From positions 270,707 to 334,706 of the forward strand of contig CAUGNO010000001.1 in assembly GCA_959600905.1 (NCBI GenBank): DNA of 64,000 nucleotides. The letters are read 5' to 3'. The position numbers and the translations under genes were made by a program. This DNA comes from UMGS1975 sp959600905. GTDB taxonomy: Bacteria > Bacillota > Clostridia > Christensenellales > QAND01. Positions 44,673 through 54,455 of this stretch are shown here, one piece after another. The notes beneath the pieces were generated by a model. It saw only the letters and a program-made list of their open reading frames with translations. It was not told the origin of the DNA and did not search any database. How positions within the stretch are numbered: the stretch's first letter is position 1; every line of letters begins with the position of its first letter.

Positions 44673-46046
44673 TTACAAAATGGGCCCCGTGCGCTTGAAC
44701 AGCCGGCCACGGTGCTGGGTGTTGGTATAAACGCCATTTTCAATGACAAATTCCCCTCGCGATACCGTATGCACAACCTTACCTGTCATCTCCATCCCCT
44801 CAAACGGCGCATAATCCGTCTGCATATGATGGTCTTTGGCATGGATGGTGTATTTGGCCTTGGGGTCCAGTATCGCAAAATCTGCATCGCTGCCCACCTG
44901 GATCACACCCTTTTCCGGGTAGGCGCCCATGAGCTTGGCTGCCTTGGCCGAGGTAATCTCCACAAAGCGGTTGGGCGTGATGCGCCCTTTGCTGACCCCT
45001 TCACTGAACAGCACAATGCCACGCGTTTCAATGCCGGGCAGACCGTTGGGGATCTTGGTGAAATTGTCTTTATGGCTATCCTTCTGCTTGCTGGAAAAAT
45101 CGGTATGGTCGCTGTTGATCAGATCTATCAGGCCATGGTTTACCATCTCCCAAAGCCTTGCCTGGTTTTCCAAATCGCGCATCGGCGGCACGCAGGTATA
45201 ACGGCACGCATCCGGACGCCGGTACACGCTTTCATCGAGAGTAAGGTAATGTGTACAGCACTCAATAAACAGCGGCATGGCCTGTTTGGCCTTTGCAATG
45301 GCCGGCGCCGCACCAGAAGCCGTCAAATGCGCCACGATCGTCGGTGCACCGGTATCCTCCACCATGGCAATGAGCGCATACAACGCTTCCAGCTCTGTAA
45401 TCGGCGGACGCGTCTTGGCAAGATCGATGGGAAGTGTATGCCCTTTTTCCACTGTATCTGCGATATAGCGGTCGATCAGGTCTGCGCTTTCGGTATGGAT
45501 CATCGAAAGGCCGTTTTCCTTGGCTATGATGCGGAGCACCTCGTAGATGCCGGCTTTTTCCAGCATCCGCCCGTAATTGAAAATGGTAAACATCTTTACG
45601 GACGGAAAGCCCTGCTGGATCAATTCACGGATCTGCCCGTAGTTTTCCTCGTTGGCCTTGGTGAGATTGGAATGAAAGGAATAATCGATAACGCTTTGCC
45701 CTTTGATCTCTTCCAGCTTTCGTTCCATGGCCTGTGCCGGCGTTTCGTCGCCATATGGAAAGCCGAAATCCACGATGGCAGTTGTTCCGCCATAGGCCGC
45801 GGCAATGCTGCCGTTGTAATAGTTGTCCTGCGACGGGCTAGCCCCAAAGCGCTTGTTCATATGCACATGGGTATCGATCATCCCGGGCAGCACCCAAAGC
45901 CCGGCTGCATCTACTGTCTTTTCCGCCTCCGGAAACAGTGAGGCCCGCCCCATCGCCACGATCTTGCCGTCCTTTACGGCAATGTCCGTTTGCTGGGAAT
46001 GGGTAGCGTTGACGACCCATCCGTTTTTGATAATTAAATCCAGCAT
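44673..46046 (-). CDS. Hydantoinase / dihydropyrimidinase family amidohydrolase
   Basis: 457 residues. The metal-dependent amidohydrolase motif GMIDTHVHMNKRFG lies near 56-70 (HxH), carbamylated Lys in SVKMFTIFNYG near 150, His ligands in MIHTESADL near 179 and VAHLTASGA near 233, and Asp in LINSDHTDF near 312. It opens cyclic ureides such as hydantoins or dihydropyrimidines. It leads an operon with the GntR regulator and dehydrogenase. The amide substrate is not clear. Confidence 0.93.
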   Translation of the reverse strand: MLDLIIKNGWVVNATHSQQTDIAVKDGKIVAMGRASLFPEAEKTVDAAGLWVLPGMIDTHVHMNKRFGASPSQDNYYNGSIAAAYGGTTAIVDFGFPYGDETPAQAMERKLEEIKGQSVIDYSFHSNLTKANEENYGQIRELIQQGFPSVKMFTIFNYGRMLEKAGIYEVLRIIAKENGLSMIHTESADLIDRYIADTVEKGHTLPIDLAKTRPPITELEALYALIAMVEDTGAPTIVAHLTASGAAPAIAKAKQAMPLFIECCTHYLTLDESVYRRPDACRYTCVPPMRDLENQARLWEMVNHGLIDLINSDHTDFSSKQKDSHKDNFTKIPNGLPGIETRGIVLFSEGVSKGRITPNRFVEITSAKAAKLMGAYPEKGVIQVGSDADFAILDPKAKYTIHAKDHHMQTDYAPFEGMEMTGKVVHTVSRGEFVIENGVYTNTQHRGRLFKRTGPIL

Positions 46047-46067
46047 CGTACTCCTCGCTTTCTAAAC

Positions 46068-46119
46068 AAATTGTAGATTGTCGACAATTTAATTATAACG
46101 TATTTTTTACATTCTGCAA
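46068..46119 (-). promoter_or_regulatory. Promoter and operator of the hydantoinase operon
   Basis: TTGCAG (46114-46119), 16 bases and TATAAT (46092-46097) form the minus-strand promoter. Directly downstream is the perfect palindrome ATTGTCGACAAT (46077-46088), with a further AATTTGT-like half-site beside it. A bound GntR dimer there would block transcription. Confidence 0.78.
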
Positions 46120-46193
46120 CGGGCGATTTTCTTGGCTATTTCCTTTTGCTCCTATGGTACAATGAACAAAACGACCGTAGAGGGGGCAATTTC

Positions 46194-49100
46194 ATGTTTT
46201 TGGCGGACCTGCACATTCATTCTCATTATGCACGGGCTACCAGCCGGCAGCTTGTTCCAGAAATGCTGGCGCTATGGGGCCGGCGTAAGGGGCTGGGCGT
46301 GATCGGTACCGGCGACTTTACCCATCCCGGCTGGCGGGCTGAGCTGGCCGATGCGCTGATCGAAGCGGAGCCCGGCCTTTACCGTCTGCGTCCCGAGCTG
46401 GCGATGCCTGATGATTGGCATGTGCCCCATACCACGGAGCCGCGGTTTGTGTTATCTTGCGAAATCAGCTCTATCTATAAAAAGCACGGCAAGGTGCGTA
46501 AAGTGCACAACGTGCTCTTAATGCCAAGCCTATCGCAGGCCGAGGCATTTTCCAAGCGTTTGGAGCGCATCGGCAACCTCCATTCCGATGGAAGGCCGAT
46601 CTTAGGATTGGACAGCCACGACCTTTTAGAGATTGCATTGGAGTGTTGTCCAGAGGTTGTATTCATTCCCGCGCATATCTGGACACCGCATTTTTCCCTT
46701 TTCGGCGCGTATTCCGGCTTTGATACTATTGAGGAATGCTTCGAGGATCTTACCCCGCATATCCATGCGCTGGAAACCGGCCTATCCTCCGATCCCGCTA
46801 TGAATTGGCGGCTGTCTGCTTTGGATGGTTATACCCTGGTCTCCAATTCCGATGCGCATTCCCCCGCTAACCTGGCCCGTGAAGCAAACATCTTTGACTG
46901 CGGCCTTTCCTATGAAGGCATGCGCCGGGCGCTGGCCCATCCTGATACGGCAGGGTTCGGCGGTACGTTAGAGTTTTTCCCGGAAGAGGGCAAATACCAC
47001 TTGGACGGTCATCGTGTCTGCAAGGTATGCCTAACTCCGCAGGAAACCAATGATCTTGGCGGCATCTGTCCCGTTTGCGGACAGAAAATCACTGTTGGCG
47101 TGTTACACCGCGTCGATGAATTGGCAGACCGCCCGGAAGGAAGCCGTCCGAAAGCCGCCCGGCATTATGAAAGCCTGATTCCGCTGCCAGAGGTCATCGC
47201 CTCTACCCTGGGCGTAGGGCCGAATAGCGTAAAGGTACAACGCGCCTACCAGGCCGCTCTGTCTGCCTTGGGGCCGGAGCTTTCTATCCTACGCCAAGTG
47301 CCCCCGGAGGACATCGAGCAGGCCGCCGGGCCGCTGGTGGCGGAGAGCATCCGCCGGCTGCGCAGCGGTTCTGTGGAAATGCAGCCGGGCTATGACGGCG
47401 AATATGGCAAGGTCAAGATCTTGGCGCCGGAAGAAATCGCCCAATACAGCGGGCAGATGACATTTTTACCGGGCAGCGCACAGAAGGAAGCCCCCAAAAA
47501 AACCCGCAAAACAGCAAAAAAAGCGGCTCGATCCCTCGAAACGCCGGACAAGGACACGCAAAGCGTGCTGCCGGCTCCGCACTATGGCTTAAACGATGCC
47601 CAGTGGGAAGCGGTCAGCGCGACAGACCCTGCCGTGGCCGTCTCTGCCGGGCCGGGTACAGGCAAAACCCGCACGCTGATCTGCCGCATCCTCCATTTGA
47701 TCGAGCATGCCGGTGTGCACCCTTCACAAATCACAGCCGTAACGTTTACCAACAAAGCGGCAAAGGAAATGCGGCAGCGTTTATCAGAATCGCTGCCAAA
47801 CGCCAAGGATGCACGCGCTGTGCATATTGGTACCTTCCACGCGCTTTGTCATGAGTTATTGACAAAATGGAAGGTTCCCTTTCAGCTGGCAGAGGAAAGC
47901 ATGCAGCGGGCCGTCATGGCAGAATGCCTTCAATCTCTGGGGGCCAAAGGCAATGTACGTCGGTTGCTGGAGGCGGTTTCCCGCCGCAAAAACGGGCTGC
48001 CGGCAGCCTTGGATACGCCCTTAACCGATGATATCTATGCTCGCTACACAGAACAAATGCAGGCTTATGGCTTGGCGGATTATGATGATCTGCTGCTTTT
48101 AACGCTGCAAGGCTTTACCGGCGCTCATAAACGCGACAAGGCTGCGCTGCGCATGTTTCATCACCTGCTGGTGGATGAATTTCAAGACATCAACGACCTA
48201 CAATATAGGCTGATCCAAGCTTGGGCGGATAAAAGCGCTTCCCTGTTTGTCATCGGCGATCCGGACCAATCCATTTATGGCTTTCGCGGTTCCAGTGCAC
48301 AGTGCTTTGCACGCTTTGCCAGCGACCACCCTGCCCTACATGCTGTACATTTATCCGAAAACTACCGCTCCGCGCCAGAAATTCTTTTTAGTGCCCTTCC
48401 CATCGTACACCGCGAAAGCGGCTATCTGCATGCCAACTGTCCTCCAATGGGCCGGGTACAGGTCTTGCAGGCTAAGGATGAATTTGACCAAGCACTGTAT
48501 ATTGCCAAGCATATCAATCGATTGGTAGGCGGCATCGGAATGCTGGAGGCGCATAGACAAGGCGCCCGCCAGGCATCGTATGGCTTTGGCGATATTGCCA
48601 TTTTGTATCGGACCCATCGGCAAGCGCAGCAAATTGAACATTGCTTAAAAACCGAGGGCATCCCCTACACCGTCAGCGGCCGGGAATCCTATCTAAATGA
48701 AAGCGATGTGCGCGCAGCATTGTCCTACCTGCGGCTGCTGCTCTGCCCCCAGGATCGCTATAGCTTACAAACCTGTTTGATGGCCTTCGGCGTTCCGCTG
48801 GAACAGCTCCGTGCGGTTTCCCCGGCAGATAGCGCTTCTTTATGCGCGGCCTTGCAAGCCCTGGGCCTATCCCATCTGGCTTCGCTGATGGAAGCGCAAT
48901 TCCCCAAAGCAGCCAAAGCAAAACCGGCTGCGCTGCTGGATGCGCTGATTCCTCTGCTGGGCCAAAGCGAGGCCTTATCCATGTTGCGCGGCGCAGCGCT
49001 GGGACACGCCACGGCCGCTTCGCTGATCGATGCCTTGGCTTTTGGCAGCGAAGGAGATATCACCCGCGCCAGCGGCGCTGCCTATCCATCAGAAGCGGTT

Positions 49101-49385
49101 TCGTTGATGACGCTACACGGTGCCAAAGGCCTGGAATTCCCCGTCGTGTTTCTTTGCGGGATGCAGCAGGGGATGCTGCCGCTGATCCCGCCAAAGGGCA
49201 TATGCGATGAGGAAGAAGAGCGCCGCCTGCTTTATGTAGGAATGACGCGCGCCAAAGATCAATTATACCTGCTCTGTCCCGACCCGCCGTCCCCATTTTT
49301 GGCCCTGCTGCCCAAATCACAGCTTTGCTTTGGTACGGCCCGGGAAACTCGGCCTAGCAGCGGAAAGCAGTTATCCATGTTCTAA
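46194..49385 (+). CDS. PHP-domain nuclease fused to UvrD/Rep-type DNA helicase
   Basis: 1063 residues from ATG 46194 (GAGGGGGCAATTTC in front). Residues 1-400 are the TIGR00375-type PHP phosphoesterase (FLADLHIHSHYARATS, IGTGDFTHPGW, PAHIWTPHFSLFG, SNSDAHSP) with a CxxC-CxxC-like zinc element near 280-300. The C-terminal 600 residues are a superfamily I helicase: GPGTGKTRTLICRI near 490, TFTNKAAKEMRQRL, LVDEFQDIND, GDPDQSIYGFRG, LHGAKGLEFPVVF and RRLLYVGMTRAKDQLY. The two parts are joined by a lysine/alanine-rich linker. This architecture is known in Clostridia; the role in repair is not established. Confidence 0.93.
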   Translation: MFLADLHIHSHYARATSRQLVPEMLALWGRRKGLGVIGTGDFTHPGWRAELADALIEAEPGLYRLRPELAMPDDWHVPHTTEPRFVLSCEISSIYKKHGKVRKVHNVLLMPSLSQAEAFSKRLERIGNLHSDGRPILGLDSHDLLEIALECCPEVVFIPAHIWTPHFSLFGAYSGFDTIEECFEDLTPHIHALETGLSSDPAMNWRLSALDGYTLVSNSDAHSPANLAREANIFDCGLSYEGMRRALAHPDTAGFGGTLEFFPEEGKYHLDGHRVCKVCLTPQETNDLGGICPVCGQKITVGVLHRVDELADRPEGSRPKAARHYESLIPLPEVIASTLGVGPNSVKVQRAYQAALSALGPELSILRQVPPEDIEQAAGPLVAESIRRLRSGSVEMQPGYDGEYGKVKILAPEEIAQYSGQMTFLPGSAQKEAPKKTRKTAKKAARSLETPDKDTQSVLPAPHYGLNDAQWEAVSATDPAVAVSAGPGTGKTRTLICRILHLIEHAGVHPSQITAVTFTNKAAKEMRQRLSESLPNAKDARAVHIGTFHALCHELLTKWKVPFQLAEESMQRAVMAECLQSLGAKGNVRRLLEAVSRRKNGLPAALDTPLTDDIYARYTEQMQAYGLADYDDLLLLTLQGFTGAHKRDKAALRMFHHLLVDEFQDINDLQYRLIQAWADKSASLFVIGDPDQSIYGFRGSSAQCFARFASDHPALHAVHLSENYRSAPEILFSALPIVHRESGYLHANCPPMGRVQVLQAKDEFDQALYIAKHINRLVGGIGMLEAHRQGARQASYGFGDIAILYRTHRQAQQIEHCLKTEGIPYTVSGRESYLNESDVRAALSYLRLLLCPQDRYSLQTCLMAFGVPLEQLRAVSPADSASLCAALQALGLSHLASLMEAQFPKAAKAKPAALLDALIPLLGQSEALSMLRGAALGHATAASLIDALAFGSEGDITRASGAAYPSEAVSLMTLHGAKGLEFPVVFLCGMQQGMLPLIPPKGICDEEEERRLLYVGMTRAKDQLYLLCPDPPSPFLALLPKSQLCFGTARETRPSSGKQLSMF

Positions 49386-49419
49386 CAAAAAAACAGCCCT
49401 TCCAATCAGGGCTGTTTTT
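49385..49419. terminator. Bidirectional terminator
   Basis: AAAAACAGCCCT / AGGGCTGTTTTT between the converging helicase and DUF6020 genes. Confidence 0.9.
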
Positions 49420-51229
49420 GTATGCTTTTTTCTTCCTTTGTACTGTTTTGGAGTGGTTCCTCTTTGACAAACAGCAGCGACCAAATCGCAGGCAACGCCA
49501 TAATCATCGGCATGGCATACCGGCTCAGCGCCACGGGGCCGAGCAGCAGCGACAGCCAGAATGCAACCCAAAGCACCATAGGTGCCGGTGTCCTGTATCT
49601 ACGCTTATACACGGCATAAGCGCCTACAAACAACAGGCTCCACATCGGAAACGCCAGATCCGCACAGAGAGACAACACCGGCAACCGATACATTTTTCCT
49701 TCATCTATCATCGTCTCTAAAAAGGACTGGTACGCAGGGAAAAGGCTCTGTCTGTGAATTTCAAATACATTGAGGGCCTCAAGATAGTTTTTGTATGCTT
49801 CAGGTTGATAATAGCAATAAACGCCAGGAGATATATACGGATAGCACATGGTAAAGAATGCATCGATATAGGCTCGTAGATTGCGCAGGCCAATCTCAAA
49901 ATACACGCGCAGATACCGGCCCGGGTTTTCAGCCAGCTTTTCCAGGACGATTTGTGATTTTACATCGTCCGCCGTTAAAGGATTGTAATCCTCAAATGCT
50001 TCAGGCGGGATGATCTCATACAAAATGTGTTTTTGCTCCTCCGTCACACTCTCCGGGCTTTGGTTCATTACGCGCGCCACTTGCTGAATGGGAACCCCAA
50101 AGGCATCTATATATTGTGGATTCTGCACATTCAGCACAGCGCTCAAAGGCCCTGTCAACGCATAGTACAAGGCCACCGCGGATAAGCACAGCCCGGCCAG
50201 CCGGATTCTTTTGATTCGACAAGCCCATACCACAAACGGAACCATCAAAATCAGCAAAAAGATGCCCTGATTGCGCAATAAACACATCAGCAGCGCCATT
50301 CCTATATACCGAGCCTGTAAAGCCTTGCTTTTGAAAAACCTCTCTGGCGAAAGAATCAAGTCCACAGTAAATAAGAACAGCATCAAAAGCGCTGCGCCGA
50401 ACAGGTTTTCTTTGATGGTTGTAAAAACAAACACATGAAAAAAGGGATTGAAGGCAAAAAACAATGCTGATATCAACACCGCCAGCCTTGGAATGCGGTG
50501 ACGGATCATAAAGCACAGCGTATACGCAAACACCGCCGTTACGCAGGCGGCCTGCAAACAAGAATACAGCGCTAGGCCAGCGTTGTAGCTGCCAAAGATC
50601 GCATGCCCCAGCCATACGGAACCGCCGATCAATAGATTGCCAAGCAATGGATTGGCGGCAGACAAAATATGCTCGTGCAAAAGTTGATAGATCTGCGTAG
50701 GCCCATCAAAGGACAATAAGCCGGGATAGTTGGCCAAAAATGCCGGCACATAGCATAGCAAAAGCAGCCCATACAGCCATAGAAACTGTTTTTTATATGG
50801 CATGGCATATAGCTTTCCCAACAGCCTATCGCCGGGCCACCGCCCCTCTTCCCTGCGAGAAAGGGCAGAAAACAGCCCTAGGCACATTCCGGAAAACAGC
50901 GCCCATAGGCCAAAAAACACACAGGCATACCGCAACGCGCCACGCGTTTTAGGGAGGATGCCTCCATACATCTGCCCGATTGTAGAAAAGGCTGCAAAGA
51001 TAAGCGCCGTGCAAACGCCTAGGATGCAAAGCCTTGGCTCTTTTATAAGGGGAAGCGTTTTATAATACAGCAAGGAGATCGCTGCAAACACCAAAAGCGC
51101 CAAAATATTCCCTGCGGAATAGGCCGATGGGCCAAGCGATACAATTCCCCCGAAAATCAAGGCAAACGTGGTACAAAAAGCAAGGCCTATGCTGATTGGC
51201 AACCGAAATCTCTGCACCAATTTCTTCAT
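49406..51229 (-). CDS. DUF6020-type polytopic membrane protein
   Basis: 607 residues with about 12-13 hydrophobic helices. The general plan (long loop after helix 2, a YPGLLSFDGPTQIYQLLHEH region near 170 and GLRNLRAYIDAFFTMCYPYISPG near 450) fits large glycosyltransferase family 39-like or DUF6020 proteins that transfer lipid-linked sugars. No detailed substrate. GAAAGGAGG precedes ATG 51229. Its 3' end overlaps the terminator. Confidence 0.75.
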   Translation of the reverse strand: MKKLVQRFRLPISIGLAFCTTFALIFGGIVSLGPSAYSAGNILALLVFAAISLLYYKTLPLIKEPRLCILGVCTALIFAAFSTIGQMYGGILPKTRGALRYACVFFGLWALFSGMCLGLFSALSRREEGRWPGDRLLGKLYAMPYKKQFLWLYGLLLLCYVPAFLANYPGLLSFDGPTQIYQLLHEHILSAANPLLGNLLIGGSVWLGHAIFGSYNAGLALYSCLQAACVTAVFAYTLCFMIRHRIPRLAVLISALFFAFNPFFHVFVFTTIKENLFGAALLMLFLFTVDLILSPERFFKSKALQARYIGMALLMCLLRNQGIFLLILMVPFVVWACRIKRIRLAGLCLSAVALYYALTGPLSAVLNVQNPQYIDAFGVPIQQVARVMNQSPESVTEEQKHILYEIIPPEAFEDYNPLTADDVKSQIVLEKLAENPGRYLRVYFEIGLRNLRAYIDAFFTMCYPYISPGVYCYYQPEAYKNYLEALNVFEIHRQSLFPAYQSFLETMIDEGKMYRLPVLSLCADLAFPMWSLLFVGAYAVYKRRYRTPAPMVLWVAFWLSLLLGPVALSRYAMPMIMALPAIWSLLFVKEEPLQNSTKEEKSIQKQP

Positions 51230-51311
51230 ATACTCGGCCTCCTTTCGCAGTTTTCCTGATTATACCAACACAGTCTCTATGCTTCAACCAGCGGGCCGTA
51301 AACTTTCTGCA

Positions 51312-52673
51312 TCATTTTACCATATTTTCTGTCAAGGAAGAGGGCAATAGCCGTTTTCTGCATTTCCAATAATAAACAAGGCCGACCGTGTCCGCCAAAA
51401 ACCATCCGATTGGCACCGACCACCAGATCCCTACTACGCCAACGCTTGGTAACGCAGATAGCATATACGCCAACGCTACCCTCGTACCCAGCGAAATGAC
51501 AGTAAGTACCACCGACATGCCGGGCCGCCCCACCGCACGGTATAACCCATAGAGCAAAAACAGGCAGCCAATGCCGCAGTAAAAAGCCCCTTCTATATGC
51601 AAATAGCGAATGCCTTCGGACAAGATGGCTGTTTCCCCTGCCTCCACAAACAGCAGCATCAGCGGGCGGGCCAAGACCCAGACCGCGGCCGAAATTAAAA
51701 GGCAAAACGCCATCGCTGTCCATATGGCCCCTTTCAGCCCTGCCCGGATGCGGTCTTGTTTCTGTGCGCCATAATTTTGTGCAATAAAGGTAGAAAACGC
51801 ATTGCCAAAATCTTGCACAGGCATATAGGCAAAGGAATCGATTTTTACCGCAGCGGCAAAAGCCGCCATCACTGTGGCGCCAAAGCTGTTGACCAGCCCC
51901 TGTACCATTAAAATCCCCAGATTCATGATGGATTGCTGTGCGCATGTCAACACTGAAAAGCCGGCAATTTCCCGCACACAGGCCCATCGAATGCGCAGAT
52001 GCCGCTTGTGTATGCGCAGCTGCGGATATTTAAGCCCTGTGTACGCGGCAATGCCCACGCCGGAAATAGTTTGCGCGATTACCGTGGCCTCGGCAGCCCC
52101 GGCCACCCCACGGCCAAGCCCTAGGACAAACCAAAGATCCAGCCCAATGTTGAGCAGCGCAGACACGGCCAAAAATGCCAGCGGCACGGCGGAATTGCCG
52201 ACCGCTCTTAAAAGCGAAGCAAAATAGTTGTACAAAAACGTAGCGAAGATACCGCAAAATATCACAACCAGATACGAGCGCATCAACCCTTGTATTTGCT
52301 GAGGCACCTGCAAAAAGGCAAGAAGCCACTCCAAACCGATAAATGCCAAAACATTGAGCACAAGGGTTATGCCGGCAATCAGGAAAAACGAGGTACACAT
52401 GCCCTCCTTGAGCTTCTCTGTATCCCTTTGCCCAAATCGGATGGAGAATACCGCGCCGCTGCCCATGCATAGGCCCAATAAAATGGAGGTCAGAAAGGTC
52501 ATCAGCGTAAATGCGGATCCGACTGCGGCCAAGGCATCTGCCCCCAAAAAGCGGCCTACGATCAAGGTATCCGCTACGTTATAGCACTGCTGCAATAGAT
52601 TGCCCAAAATCATCGGTACAGCAAACCGAAGCATCGTCTTCATAACGTGGCCTTGTGTCAGATCTCCCTTCAT
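51312..52673 (-). CDS. MATE family efflux transporter
   Basis: 453 residues from ATG 52673 (AAAGGATTCGC in front); an upstream frame of 21 residues has no site. Twelve helices, with GNLLQQCYNVADTLIVGRFLG near 23-43. It is related to but distinct from the MATE protein at 33.9 kb. It exports compounds with Na+ or H+. Confidence 0.92.
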   Translation of the reverse strand: MKGDLTQGHVMKTMLRFAVPMILGNLLQQCYNVADTLIVGRFLGADALAAVGSAFTLMTFLTSILLGLCMGSGAVFSIRFGQRDTEKLKEGMCTSFFLIAGITLVLNVLAFIGLEWLLAFLQVPQQIQGLMRSYLVVIFCGIFATFLYNYFASLLRAVGNSAVPLAFLAVSALLNIGLDLWFVLGLGRGVAGAAEATVIAQTISGVGIAAYTGLKYPQLRIHKRHLRIRWACVREIAGFSVLTCAQQSIMNLGILMVQGLVNSFGATVMAAFAAAVKIDSFAYMPVQDFGNAFSTFIAQNYGAQKQDRIRAGLKGAIWTAMAFCLLISAAVWVLARPLMLLFVEAGETAILSEGIRYLHIEGAFYCGIGCLFLLYGLYRAVGRPGMSVVLTVISLGTRVALAYMLSALPSVGVVGIWWSVPIGWFLADTVGLVYYWKCRKRLLPSSLTENMVK

Positions 52674-52757
52674 CCTGCGAATCCTTTCTAAACGTAAGAT
52701 AAAACTTTCTTTTTGTAAATATTGTATGAAATTCACTCCATTGCGTCAAGCATTGGA

Positions 52758-52786
52758 TTGCGATTCTTTGTTAAGTTCTCTATAAT
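52758..52786 (+). promoter_or_regulatory. Promoter of the Lrp-type gene
   Basis: TTGCGA, 17 bases and TATAAT, 27 bases before the start codon. Confidence 0.7.
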
Positions 52787-52813
52787 AGACTCAACGTAGA
52801 AGGAGGAGGAACC

Positions 52814-53272
52814 ATGTTTTTAGACGGCCTGGATGCGCTGGATCAAAAAATTGTTCAGTTGCTGATTCATAACGCCCGCATGTCCTATTCCGATATCGGG
52901 GAAAGCGTCGGCATTTCCCGCGTTGCCGTGAAGGCGCGCATCCAATCGTTGGAGAGGCGCGGCATCATCGAGGAATATACCACCATCATCAATCCACAAA
53001 AAATCAGCGGTGCGGTATCCTGCTATTTTGAGATCGAGACATTGCCAGATGCCTTATCAAACGCCATAGAAGCTTTGTCCCAAAACCAAACCATCACCCA
53101 GATTTACCGCGTTACGGGCCAAAATAAGCTGCATGTGCATGCCGTGGCATCCTCCAACGAAGAGATGGAGGCTTTGATCCGCAATGTCATCGACCCTCTG
53201 CCCGGCGTGGTCAATAGCAGCTGTAATATCATTTTGTCACGTATCAAGGATGTGAAGGGGCTTAGGCTGTAA
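52814..53272 (+). CDS. Lrp/AsnC family transcriptional regulator
   Basis: 152 residues: winged helix LDALDQKIVQLLIHNARMSYSD, then IGESVGISRVAVKARIQSLERRG at about 25-48, and a C-terminal RAM domain for ligand binding (ITQIYRVTGQNKLHVHAVAS). It senses amino acids. It is divergent from the MATE gene, which may be its target. GAAGGAGGAGG is the ribosome binding site. Confidence 0.93.
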   Translation: MFLDGLDALDQKIVQLLIHNARMSYSDIGESVGISRVAVKARIQSLERRGIIEEYTTIINPQKISGAVSCYFEIETLPDALSNAIEALSQNQTITQIYRVTGQNKLHVHAVASSNEEMEALIRNVIDPLPGVVNSSCNIILSRIKDVKGLRL

Positions 53273-53279
53273 GCGCATT

Positions 53280-53308
53280 AAAAAAACCCTCTTTAAGAGG
53301 GTTTTTTA
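53280..53308. terminator. Bidirectional terminator
   Basis: AAAAAACCCTC / GAGGGTTTTTT between converging lrp and aldo/keto reductase genes. Confidence 0.9.
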
Positions 53309-53327
53309 TATACCGTTTGCATCGTCT

Positions 53328-54425
53328 CTACTTGGCAGCAAAATACGCTGCGATTTCCTTCATTCTGGAAATCTGATCTACGCCAAAGGGACATCGGCGG
53401 TTGCAATGGCCGCAGGCAATGCAGGCGTCTGCTCCTGTTGACAAGGTCTTATAATGGGTGATCGCCATCGTATCCCCCTGTTTGGCCAGATCATAATACT
53501 TATTGATGATCCCGATATCGATCTGTTTGGGGCATGGTTGGCAGTGATTGCAGTATATGCATGTACCGGCTGCGTCTGCCGGGGTAAATGTGCTGATAAC
53601 CGCATAATCCCGCGCCTGGTCCGAGGCGTCGTAATAGCCCAAAATGTGCTCCACATCCTCTGCGCTGCTCATACCGGGCAGCACGGTCAACACGCCCGGC
53701 CGATCCAAGGCATATTGCAGGCATTGGTAGGGCGTTAGCGCCTTGCCAAACGGCGAGAGCGCCGCATCAAGCAGCTGCCCGCCCGAAAAAGGCTTCATCA
53801 CCGAAATGCCGATGCCCTCCCTCTGGCAGCGACGATAGATTTCCTGCCGCTCCTCTACAGTGCCGTGGGCATATTCTCCCTTTTGATAATCGTAGGCCGG
53901 GTTGATCGAAAACATCAGCATATCTACCGGCGCCTCCTCCAACACACGCCGAATGGTGGATGGCGTATGCGATGATAGGCCAATGTGCTGTACGATTCCT
54001 TGCTCTTTTAATTGCATCAGATAGGAGAATGCGCCGCTTTTCTGATAGGCCTGCCAATCCTCCTCTTCATCCAGGCAATGGATAAAGCCATAATCGATGT
54101 AGTCTGTTTTCAGGCATTGGAGCTGCCATTCGACGCTGCGTCGGATCACATCGGCATTCGTGCTCCATCCGTATGTGCCGGTGGCATAATCCGCCCCAAA
54201 ATGGATCTGGTAGAAAATTTTATTCCTGATCCCTGCAAAGGCCTTTCCATAATATGGGAAGCAGCGGGATGATGCGGCCGCCATATCATAATAATTGACG
54301 CCTCTCTCGAAGGCCCGTTCCAAAGCGGCTATACCCTGTTTCTCGTCGGCTTCGGATATATAGCTGGAGCCAAAGCCAATCTCGCTGATGGGATCTCCTG
54401 TTCGTGGATGGGTTCTGTATTTCAT
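53328..54425 (-). CDS. Aldo/keto reductase with C-terminal ferredoxin motifs
   Basis: 365 residues. The aldo/keto reductase barrel has GFGSSYISEAD, the N-terminal catalytic Tyr in GVNYYDMAAAS near 45 and QHIGLSSHTPSTIRRVLEE near 142. Near the end there are CIYCNHCQPCPKQIDIG and CIACGHCNRRCPFGVDQ, two 4Fe-4S sets. This is the ferredoxin-linked AKR type of anaerobes. It follows the flavodoxin gene by 30 bases, and both are probably under MerR control. Confidence 0.93.
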   Translation of the reverse strand: MKYRTHPRTGDPISEIGFGSSYISEADEKQGIAALERAFERGVNYYDMAAASSRCFPYYGKAFAGIRNKIFYQIHFGADYATGTYGWSTNADVIRRSVEWQLQCLKTDYIDYGFIHCLDEEEDWQAYQKSGAFSYLMQLKEQGIVQHIGLSSHTPSTIRRVLEEAPVDMLMFSINPAYDYQKGEYAHGTVEERQEIYRRCQREGIGISVMKPFSGGQLLDAALSPFGKALTPYQCLQYALDRPGVLTVLPGMSSAEDVEHILGYYDASDQARDYAVISTFTPADAAGTCIYCNHCQPCPKQIDIGIINKYYDLAKQGDTMAITHYKTLSTGADACIACGHCNRRCPFGVDQISRMKEIAAYFAAK

Positions 54426-54455
54426 AGCATACTTTCCTTTCTTTGCAAAGCCGGG

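Noticed and set aside
44712..45941. A 409-codon frame on the plus strand over the hydantoinase gene
   Set aside because: Shadow of a real gene; composition is not protein-like and there is no ribosome binding site.
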